A stretch of DNA of 5,016 nucleotides. It comes from Bacteroidota bacterium. GTDB lineage: Bacteria > CLD3 > SB21. The notes beneath the pieces were generated by a model. That model was not told where the DNA came from, did not search any database, and saw nothing but the letters and a program-made list of their open reading frames with translations. A program made the translations under genes and the position numbers. Of this stretch, positions 1 through 5,016 are shown one piece after another. The stretch lies in contig JAGQUY010000241.1 in assembly GCA_020438245.1 (NCBI GenBank), positions 1 through 5,016 of the forward strand, written 5' to 3'. Positions within the stretch are counted from its first letter, which is position 1, and every line of letters begins with the position of its first letter.

Positions 1-1496
1 CTCGTATCTCCTACCGATACGGTGAGTAATCCCGTCTGATCAGAAAACCCTGCCGTATCTGCAACCAAGAAAGACGACCCTACCAACTTCGCATGAAACG
101 TAGTCGAATCACTTGAGTTCGAATCCGCAGTCAGAAACCCGTTCGAACCCACGACACGCCAATTCACCTTTACCCGACGCAGGAAATTACCGTTTCGATC
201 ATATCCAAACGCATACACTTTGACTGAGTCATCGGCAGTCAACGATGTATCGCCGGCCGCGTTGGCAAACTCCTGATCAGACCAACGAGCAACTATATAA
301 TATAGTGTATCAGCCCCAATAGTTACCGACTGCGATCCCGATGCAGCAATCCGGTTCTGACCCACCAAAGGCGCAATAACATGGGAAGGAAACGTGAACG
401 ATCCCGTGGTATCAGGAACATCCAATAAAAATGTAATGGAAATTGAATCCTTGACGGCGAGGACGGCCGTTCGAACGCTTAAACTATCCGTGGATGTATT
501 ATAGCTCCACGTTGCAAAACCATAATCGGGAGGACGCGATGAACTGTTGGAAATAAACTGACTTGTCCCATCAACCGAAATATCCGTCACCGTGATGGAC
601 TTGGACGTAAAAGGATTTGAAACAAGAACCGAATCAAACCGGCCCATGGAGTCGGGCGGTGAAGTTACTCTGATGGTGTAAACAAACTGCTGCGAAGTTA
701 CATCTGTTGTCAAGCTCGCCGGGGTGATACTCGCAGAGGCGGAAGACAACGAATTCGTATGAAAAAGAAGCGCGAAGCCATTCGAAAGAGTATCCGTAGC
801 ACTCGTTGTCCGATTATAATTATAGCACAACCCGACCGTACTAATACCGCTTCCCGACTCAATACCTATGGTTACCGAATCCCCCCCCGCGATCTCACGA
901 ACACCGGACAGGGACTGATACTGGATCTTAATATTATTGGTTGTTTCATAGAGAATAATCTGGAACGTCAGCAACTGAGCACCGGCGAGACCCGGCCAAT
1001 CAAAATTTGTCCACGAAACCACAAACTGTCTGTTCGGTGCACTGCCAATTGTCTTGTAGTAGACAGCAGATGCACCGGTCACCAAGGACAGATTTCCCCA
1101 GTACGCGGCAATAACATCATTCGGAACGGATGTAGACGGGATAGTGTCATTTGCTGGAAAGGACCCACCAAGACGGCCAAATGACAGAAATCCTTCGGTG
1201 CTAACATCCACAGAGTCGTTTGGATTTCCATAGTAGTTGAAGGAAAAGCCAATTGGAATACGAGTGTAATTCGGCGCGAGACCCGATGAAACTTGATTGC
1301 CTGTGGTGAATCCAATATCGGTGCCGTCCGTAGCATCAATCCAGCCATACGTGACCGTCGGACCAGGTGACCTCGAACTCGTCCATCGATAGGTGCCGGA
1401 ACTGTCTTGATCCGCGCGAACTCCCGAAGGAAACATCAGCCCGATCACGATGAACCATGGTAGCCAAAATCGATTATGTTGGAAAAGTCGTAGCAC
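1..1496 (-). CDS. Large secreted multi-domain Ig-like protein, C-terminus beyond the window
   Basis: The frame is open from just after the TAA at 1502-1500 to base 1, giving at least 498 residues; the 3' end lies outside the window. Residues 1-28 form a signal peptide: basic/polar start (LRLFQHNR), hydrophobic core FWLPWFIVIGLMF, and cleavage site PSGVRA|DQD. This requires a non-ATG start, either GTG at 1496 or TTG at 1499, because the first in-frame ATG (1436) would cut into the hydrophobic core. No clear Shine-Dalgarno precedes it, so translation is probably coupled to the upstream gene. Three beta-rich parts can be seen. Residues ~50-248 carry patterns such as GFSFNYYG, VSTEGFLSFG, NDVIAAYW, RQFVVSWTNF and FQIILYETTNNIKIQY, a module I recognise from bacterial secreted proteins but cannot name with certainty. 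Residues ~253-378 form an Ig-like segment that resembles the upstream small protein. Residues ~396-498 match the bacterial Ig-like (Big/invasin) style, with DSVKVYAFGYDRNGN, VNWRV and a closing TGLLTVSVGDT. The protein is probably extracellular or surface-bound, with an unseen C-terminal anchor or sorting signal. Its specific function is unknown. Confidence 0.88.
   Translation of the reverse strand, partial: MLRLFQHNRFWLPWFIVIGLMFPSGVRADQDSSGTYRWTSSRSPGPTVTYGWIDATDGTDIGFTTGNQVSSGLAPNYTRIPIGFSFNYYGNPNDSVDVSTEGFLSFGRLGGSFPANDTIPSTSVPNDVIAAYWGNLSLVTGASAVYYKTIGSAPNRQFVVSWTNFDWPGLAGAQLLTFQIILYETTNNIKIQYQSLSGVREIAGGDSVTIGIESGSGISTVGLCYNYNRTTSATDTLSNGFALLFHTNSLSSASASITPASLTTDVTSQQFVYTIRVTSPPDSMGRFDSVLVSNPFTSKSITVTDISVDGTSQFISNSSSRPPDYGFATWSYNTSTDSLSVRTAVLAVKDSISITFLLDVPDTTGSFTFPSHVIAPLVGQNRIAASGSQSVTIGADTLYYIVARWSDQEFANAAGDTSLTADDSVKVYAFGYDRNGNFLRRVKVNWRVVGSNGFLTADSNSSDSTTFHAKLVGSSFLVADTAGFSDQTGLLTVSVGDT
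881..888. repeat. C8 homopolymer (G8 on the coding strand) inside the large secreted protein
   Basis: There are eight consecutive C on the plus strand, read as G8 in the minus-strand gene at codons for Ala203-Gly204-Gly205-Asp206. The tract lies in the first extracellular module. It is long enough to be a slippage site; whether it varies cannot be seen from one sequence. Confidence 0.9.
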
Positions 1497-1499
1497 CAA

Positions 1500-2039
1500 T
1501 TACCGATTTTTTTTGTCTTTAAGTTGGAAGGTCTTTTTTGCCACCAATTCCTCGACGTTGCCACGACGATTGGAATGACCAAGGACAACCCGAAGCTTTT
1601 CCGCAACGCTGCTGCTTGTCGCATCGCGTGGCGTGCTGATGCGAATACGAAGAGTCACTCGCGTCCCGGACGCCAACTCTTCGCCAAGGCTCACCCGACT
1701 ACCCTTTGACACCGGAGTAACCAATGCCGTCTGTACTTTTCTTCTGGAAAACTGATTTGAGTCCGTTGTAGTGAAAACAAGCTCGAAAGAGAATCCCGGC
1801 TTCTGACGTTGGATAGATTCGATCGCAATCGGCCCGCTTTCAAAGGGATTTCGAATCTCGATAAAATCCACAGGGCCCCTGACAATCGTCAAAGAGAACT
1901 CCAAGGATGAAGACTCGTTCAAGTTCAACTCATAGTTACTCAAGTCCAAAACCCCATCCTGACCCCTTAATCCTCCCGGAATAAGAAACAGGACGGAAAG
2001 CAATACCGATCCGACAAACAAACCAATCCGTAAAATCAC
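1500..2039 (-). CDS. Small secreted Ig-like protein of unknown function (179 aa)
   Basis: This complete ORF starts at GTG and ends at TAA. The GTG start is supported by GAGGGA eight bases upstream and by the signal peptide it creates: ILR, then a hydrophobic stretch IGLFVGSVLLSVLFLI, then PGGLRG with probable cleavage before Gln27. No lipobox cysteine is present, so it is not a lipoprotein. The mature part (~150 residues) is beta-strand-like, with alternating hydrophobic residues (LEFSLTIV, FIEIRNPF, FSFELVFT, RVTLRIRIS, KLRVVLG) and a basic end (KDKKNR). I do not recognise a named family. The fold is probably a single Ig-like sandwich, because DFIEIRNPFESGPIAIESI (58-76) lines up without gaps with the second module of the downstream protein (288-306; DSVLVSNPFTSKSITVTDI). 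It is the first gene of a two-gene minus-strand operon, and only the stop codon and one codon separate it from the next likely GTG start. It may be a partner of, or duplicated from, the larger protein. Confidence 0.85.
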   Translation of the reverse strand: MILRIGLFVGSVLLSVLFLIPGGLRGQDGVLDLSNYELNLNESSSLEFSLTIVRGPVDFIEIRNPFESGPIAIESIQRQKPGFSFELVFTTTDSNQFSRRKVQTALVTPVSKGSRVSLGEELASGTRVTLRIRISTPRDATSSSVAEKLRVVLGHSNRRGNVEELVAKKTFQLKDKKNR

Positions 2040-2047
2040 AAACGAGA

Positions 2048-2053
2048 TCCCTC
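2048..2053 (-). promoter_or_regulatory. Ribosome binding site of the small Ig-like gene
   Basis: GAGGGA on the minus strand lies 8 bases before the GTG at 2039-2037. It decides the start of this gene, which has no nearby in-frame ATG. Confidence 0.7.
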
Positions 2054-2093
2054 AACGTGAAAGTTCTAAAAAGGCGGTATGACAATTTCCATA

Positions 2094-2122
2094 AATATAG
2101 CCAATAGGCTTCGGCTTAGCAA
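2094..2122 (-). promoter_or_regulatory. Candidate sigma70 promoter of the minus-strand secreted-protein operon
   Basis: On the minus strand a -35 TTGCTA (2122-2117; 4 of 6 consensus bases) is followed by a 17 bp spacer and a -10 TATATT (2099-2094; 5 of 6). Transcription would start near 2087, giving a leader of about 48 bases that contains the GAGGGA ribosome site. The -35 box overlaps the small inverted repeat at 2106-2126. The call rests on consensus and spacing only. Confidence 0.5.
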
Positions 2123-2126
2123 GCCT
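2106..2126. repeat. Short inverted repeat AGGCTT-N9-AAGCCT
   Basis: The six-base arms 2106-2111 and 2121-2126 are perfect complements around a 9-base centre. The repeat sits in the divergent intergenic region, and its right arm overlaps the -35 box of the minus-strand promoter. It could be an operator-like dyad or chance. The arms are too short and no T-tract follows closely enough for a terminator. Confidence 0.3.
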
Positions 2127-2207
2127 TAAGAGAAAAATAAATACATACTTAGCCTCACACACACGTTGAAACATTACCGAAGAATATCGGTCTATTACTG
2201 TACTATA

Positions 2208-2234
2208 TTTACAAATAAGGTTATCTCTTATAAA
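2208..2234 (+). promoter_or_regulatory. Weak candidate promoter of the Omp85-type gene
   Basis: TTTACA (2208-2213; 5 of 6) and TATAAA (2229-2234; 5 of 6) lie upstream of the barrel gene, but the 15 bp spacer is shorter than the preferred 17. Transcription would begin near 2241 with a leader of about 70 bases. The surrounding stretch 2150-2240 is AT-rich and holds other partial -10-like sites (TATATT at 2204-2209), so the true promoter could be one of those. Confidence 0.35.
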
Positions 2235-2300
2235 TAGATGTGTCACGATGAAACAAAGGATCAAAGTTCCACGTAGTTATACAAGTCTTCGTACTATCTT

Positions 2301-2307
2301 AAGGAAG
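2301..2307 (+). promoter_or_regulatory. Ribosome binding site of the Omp85-type gene
   Basis: AAGGAAG, with core AGGA at 2302-2305, lies six bases before the ATG at 2312. It supports this start together with the signal peptide that follows immediately. Confidence 0.75.
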
Positions 2308-2311
2308 AGCC

Positions 2312-4177
2312 ATGTTTAGAATCCATACCACTTTTATTTGCCTGCTAATCGGATTTTTGGGTGCTTTTTCTACCGGTTTTGCCCAGGACGATGAATCGAA
2401 TGAATCCATCGAAAGCATCAAACAGCGGTACTTGCCTGGATCAAAATCCGTAATGATCTTGACCGGAAATTATCGCATCGCCGAGGGAACTACGGTGTCT
2501 GGCGACATCATCGTTTTTAGGGGCGACTTGGTTGTGGGCGGAATCCTAAATGGCAGGGCTGTTGTGACAGATGGCGATATTGCCGTGAAGCAAAACGGCC
2601 AAATTGATAAGGCTATTGCAATAAAAGGAAAAGTCACATATGAGGGGAACCATTCGGATTTCAGTGACACCGACGGGCAAGAAGAACTGCTTGATGATGC
2701 CGACGAAATGGAAACAATTCCTGCTCCTCCGTCTCCGCCGAAAGTGCCCAAATTTGGCAGCGGAGACCAGTCATGGCGTGATTTTGATATTCAAATGCAG
2801 GCCTATAAAGATCGGATGGAAGCGTTCCATCATGAAATGGAACAATTCAATAGCCGTATGGACGAATTGACCAGAAAGCTCAACCAAAAATATTCCTACT
2901 CCTACAAATCACGGTCAGATTACGACGAAGACGATCAGGACGAAGATTACGAGGACGATGAAACTGCAGAGGACGACAGAACACACAGTGCCTCGTTCGT
3001 AAGAGTGGATGACCCCGGTTCTGACTGGAGAAACGATCGAAAACGCAGATCGTCGGGCATTAAATATTTCCTGGAAAGAGAACCACGCTATAAATATACC
3101 AATTTCTTTCTTTTTGATTATAACCGTGTCGACGGCGCCTATATTGGGGCCAAAATTGACCGTCATCACAAGATGTACGAACACAAGCCATTTGAAATTT
3201 ACGGCGAAATCGGGTATGCCTTCTCGGCAAAAGCATTTAGGTACCAAATTGGGTTGGACAAAGTTTGGAACCGGCCCTACGATTTCACCATCGGCGGCGA
3301 GGCTCACGTCTTGACCGGATCACAGGACGAATGGCTGGTTGGCAATGTTGAAAATGCCTTCAACGCATTATTGCTCAACAGGGACTACCGGGACTATTAC
3401 CGAAAAGAAGGATTCAGTTTTGAGGCCTCGCAGCAGCTTAATGACGTCTTGAAAGTTTCCGCGCTTTACAAGATCGACAACTACTCTTCGTTGGACAACG
3501 AGATAAGGTGGTCCCTCTTCAGACCGAAGCAGGAGTTCCGTGTGAACCCGGCGATTGACGAGGGACGCATGTCCAGCTACGCCGGGATGGTCGACCTCAA
3601 TACGGTTTCTACGGTGAGGACTGGCAAGAAATATGTCAAGCGAGTCGGATGGATTCTGCATGCTGAGGCGGAACGCAGTTTGAAATCCCTGAATTCTGAT
3701 TTTGAGTTCACCCGTTATATGGTCAGTGCCGTTAGATACCAACCCCTCAGCCGCTGGGAAAACCTAGATATGCGGCTCATGGCCGGATCTGCAACGGGGA
3801 TTGTTCCCAGGCAAATGCTTTTCAATGTGGGCGGCATCTCCACCTTGCGGGGTCATGACTTTAAGGCATTTTCCGGCAACCAAATGATACTGACGAACGT
3901 TGAATATCGTTTAAGTTCGGGTATTCTCAAGAACGATCGGATTTTTCCACTTCACCCGTTCAGTGTAATTCTCTTCATGGATAATGGGTATGCCTGGCGA
4001 AATCAAATTTACGCGGCCAAGGATGCTTTCAAGGGAGTCCATCTTTCGGATTTGGAAACCGATTTGGGCGTCGGCTTTGGGGATGAGAAGAACATTTTTC
4101 GATTCGATATTGCCAAGTCGGTCAGCGAAAAAAATAGCGACTACAAATTCAATGTCCGGATAAATTACGCGTTCTGA
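2312..4177 (+). CDS. Omp85/BamA-family outer-membrane barrel with N-terminal bactofilin-like beta-helix and coiled coil
   Basis: This is a complete 621-residue protein. Residues 1-24 are a signal peptide ending TGFA|QDD. Residues ~46-112 show short Gly-bounded beta rungs (VSGDIIVFRGDLVVGG, LNGRAVVTDGDIAV, IDKAIAIKGKVTYEG) like a bactofilin-type polymer-forming beta-helix. Residues 137-148 are proline-rich (PAPPSPPKVPKF). Residues 158-190 form a regular heptad helix. Residues 203-222 are almost all Asp/Glu. The barrel starts near 257, with the entry motif DYNRVDGAYIGAK (269-281), and carries the Omp85 signature GGISTLRGHDF (507-517) followed by FSGNQMILTNVEYRL. It ends in INYAF, an aromatic C-terminus typical of BAM-inserted barrels. 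No POTRA domain is recognisable. The barrel places it in the outer membrane. Omp85 members insert or translocate proteins or lipids, but this protein's substrate is unknown. The gene is monocistronic, with its own terminator downstream and the minus-strand secreted-protein operon divergent from it. The family call is firm for the barrel and moderate for the beta-helix. Confidence 0.93.
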   Translation: MFRIHTTFICLLIGFLGAFSTGFAQDDESNESIESIKQRYLPGSKSVMILTGNYRIAEGTTVSGDIIVFRGDLVVGGILNGRAVVTDGDIAVKQNGQIDKAIAIKGKVTYEGNHSDFSDTDGQEELLDDADEMETIPAPPSPPKVPKFGSGDQSWRDFDIQMQAYKDRMEAFHHEMEQFNSRMDELTRKLNQKYSYSYKSRSDYDEDDQDEDYEDDETAEDDRTHSASFVRVDDPGSDWRNDRKRRSSGIKYFLEREPRYKYTNFFLFDYNRVDGAYIGAKIDRHHKMYEHKPFEIYGEIGYAFSAKAFRYQIGLDKVWNRPYDFTIGGEAHVLTGSQDEWLVGNVENAFNALLLNRDYRDYYRKEGFSFEASQQLNDVLKVSALYKIDNYSSLDNEIRWSLFRPKQEFRVNPAIDEGRMSSYAGMVDLNTVSTVRTGKKYVKRVGWILHAEAERSLKSLNSDFEFTRYMVSAVRYQPLSRWENLDMRLMAGSATGIVPRQMLFNVGGISTLRGHDFKAFSGNQMILTNVEYRLSSGILKNDRIFPLHPFSVILFMDNGYAWRNQIYAAKDAFKGVHLSDLETDLGVGFGDEKNIFRFDIAKSVSEKNSDYKFNVRINYAF

Positions 4178-4199
4178 TTCACAAACCATCGACTCTTTA

Positions 4200-4231
4200 C
4201 CCCGTCGGAGCGCTTCCCGGCGGGGTTTTTT
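4200..4231 (+). terminator. Intrinsic terminator of the Omp85-type gene
   Basis: CCCCGTCGG (4200-4208) pairs with CCGGCGGGG (4217-4225) as a 9 bp GC-rich stem with one T-G wobble and an 8-base loop, followed by T6 (4226-4231). It begins 23 bases after the TGA stop. The T-tract is on the plus strand only. Confidence 0.92.
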
Positions 4232-4240
4232 ATTGTTGCC

Positions 4241-4269
4241 TTGAAACGCAATGGGGATATCGATATATT
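4241..4269 (+). promoter_or_regulatory. Sigma70-type promoter of dapL
   Basis: TTGAAA (4241-4246; 5 of 6) and TATATT (4264-4269; 5 of 6) are separated by exactly 17 bp. The expected start of transcription, near 4276, leaves a short leader of about 16 bases containing the ribosome site. The -35 box begins 10 bp after the preceding terminator, so dapL appears to be transcribed independently of the barrel gene. Confidence 0.68.
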
Positions 4270-4280
4270 AGGGGCCATTT

Positions 4281-4288
4281 GAGGAGAG
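4281..4288 (+). promoter_or_regulatory. Ribosome binding site of dapL
   Basis: GAGGAGAG, with core AGGAG at 4282-4286, lies five bases before the ATG at 4292. This is a strong Shine-Dalgarno match and fixes the start. Confidence 0.85.
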
Positions 4289-4291
4289 TAC

Positions 4292-5016
4292 ATGTTTGCC
4301 CTCGCCCGTCGCTTTGAACACTTGCCGGTACACCTGTTCGCTGAAATCGATCGATTGAAGCGGGAGGCCTTGCGGGGCGGTCGCGACATTATTGACCTCG
4401 GCGTCGGCGATCCGGATACGCCAACCCCCCAACCGATTATCGATGCATGCACGCGCGCACTGCAACAACCGACAAACCATCGGTACCCCTATCAGGTCGG
4501 GTCTGAGCGCTTCAGAAAATCGGTGGCCGCCTTCTTCAAACGCCGGTACCGGCTTGATGTTGATCCATTGAAAGAAGTTCTTCCATTGATCGGTTCCAAG
4601 GAAGGCATTGCACATTTTCCCATCGCCTTTGTAAATCCCGGTGACGTTATTCTTGCGCCGGATCCCGGATACCCAGCCTACGTAACCGGAGCCGCTCTCA
4701 GCGGAGCCCGTTATTATCCAATGCCCCTTCTGAAGGATCACCAGTACCGGATGCAAGTTGAGACTCTGCCTGATGAAATCAAGGAATCTGCCCGACTATT
4801 GTACTTCAACTATCCGAACAACCCGACAACCGCCGATGCAAATCTGGATGATTTCAACCGCCTTGCTGAATTCTGCGTATCGAATAACATCTTAGCCGCC
4901 CATGATGCGGCCTATCAGGAATTGTATTTCGACAACGCGCCGCCAAGCTTTTTGCAGGCTGATCAAGCGCGTTCCGTCGGCATCGAATTTCACAGCCTTT
5001 CCAAAACATTCAATAT
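4292..5016 (+). CDS. dapL: LL-diaminopimelate aminotransferase (DapL-type, PLP class I), 3' end beyond the window
   Basis: The first 241 residues are present; the family is usually about 390-410 long, so roughly 60% is visible. DapL converts tetrahydrodipicolinate with glutamate to LL-diaminopimelate in one cytoplasmic step, for lysine and peptidoglycan. Family features seen: the start FALARRFEHLPVHLFAEID followed by DIIDLGVGDPDTPTP (32-46), YPYQVGSERFR (65-75), IGSKEGIAHFPIAFVNPGD (100-118), APDPGYPAY (122-130), YPNNPTT (174-180) with the conserved cofactor-contacting Asn177, HDAAYQE (204-210) with Asp205 and Tyr208 at the pyridoxal phosphate ring positions, and EFHSLSKTFN (232-241) with Lys238 as the expected Schiff-base lysine. 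No frameshift or missing catalytic residue is seen in the visible part. Related class I aminotransferases acting on aspartate or alanine look similar. The IDLGVGDPD and SKEGIAH patterns favour DapL, but substrate specificity is inferred from family resemblance. Confidence 0.88.
   Translation, partial: MFALARRFEHLPVHLFAEIDRLKREALRGGRDIIDLGVGDPDTPTPQPIIDACTRALQQPTNHRYPYQVGSERFRKSVAAFFKRRYRLDVDPLKEVLPLIGSKEGIAHFPIAFVNPGDVILAPDPGYPAYVTGAALSGARYYPMPLLKDHQYRMQVETLPDEIKESARLLYFNYPNNPTTADANLDDFNRLAEFCVSNNILAAHDAAYQELYFDNAPPSFLQADQARSVGIEFHSLSKTFN

Noticed and set aside
759..1184. Plus-strand ORF of 141 codons opposite the large secreted protein
   Set aside because: It lies wholly antisense to a frame with a signal peptide and recognisable beta-rich modules. 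Its own translation is rich in scattered Arg, Thr and Cys with no domain, and nothing supports a start.
1079..1348. Minus-strand ORF of 89 codons
   Set aside because: It is an alternative frame inside the large secreted protein. The overlapping frame continues far beyond it in both directions and has coherent protein features.
2106..2126. Inverted repeat considered as an intrinsic terminator
   Set aside because: The stem is only six pairs, it sits between divergent genes where neither needs a terminator, and no T-run follows directly.
2052..2264. Minus-strand ORF of 70 codons in the divergent intergenic region
   Set aside because: It has a TTG start, no ribosome site and no domain, and it overlaps the candidate promoters of both flanking genes. 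It most likely reflects AT-rich DNA read by chance.
2915..3307. Minus-strand ORF of 130 codons with a hydrophobic end
   Set aside because: The Val/Ile-rich tail is the reverse complement of the Asp/Glu-rich run in the barrel protein, so it is not evidence of a membrane protein.
4268..4756. Minus-strand ORF of 162 codons opposite the aminotransferase
   Set aside because: It is antisense to dapL, whose catalytic motifs are all in frame on the plus strand. The ORF is a by-product of its codon pattern.
1..5016. CRISPR arrays, tRNA or rRNA genes, insertion sequences, phage genes
   Set aside because: I found no regularly spaced repeats, cloverleaf-like segments, rRNA-like stretches, transposase motifs or terminal inverted repeats on reading either strand.

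Overview
The window reads as chromosomal DNA of a Gram-negative (diderm) bacterium. It encodes an Omp85-type outer-membrane beta-barrel, two other proteins with Sec signal peptides, and a class I aminotransferase best matched to LL-diaminopimelate aminotransferase (DapL). The barrel begins with an NRVDG-type motif. That motif, together with the Ig-like secreted protein and DapL, resembles FCB-group or related candidate phyla such as Zixibacteria. This placement is an inference from protein style only. The best promoters look like ordinary sigma70 sites (TTGnnn, 17 bp, TATATT) rather than the -33/-7 type of Bacteroidota.

Layout. Positions 1-2039 hold two minus-strand genes read right to left. 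A small secreted Ig-like protein (2039-1500) is followed directly, in the same frame, by a large secreted multi-domain protein. The large protein's reading frame stays open from the stop codon at 1500 to the window edge (at least 498 codons), so it is a genuine partial gene. Positions 2040-2311 are an AT-rich divergent intergenic region with candidate promoters for both directions. Positions 2312-4177 encode an unusual outer-membrane protein: signal peptide, bactofilin-like beta-helix, proline-rich linker, a very regular Met/aromatic coiled coil, an acidic run, and an Omp85 barrel. A strong intrinsic terminator (4200-4231) closes that gene. It is followed 10 bp later by a good sigma70 promoter and the dapL gene, which runs off the right edge.

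How the genes work together. The left pair and the barrel protein are all exported and share a divergent control region, so a cell-envelope or surface role for that part is plausible but unproven. dapL is a metabolic gene (lysine and meso-diaminopimelate synthesis) with its own promoter, and appears to be an unrelated neighbour apart from its general link to peptidoglycan. The most noteworthy item is the barrel protein. It has an Omp85 barrel, but where POTRA domains would be expected there is a predicted exported beta-helix plus coiled coil.
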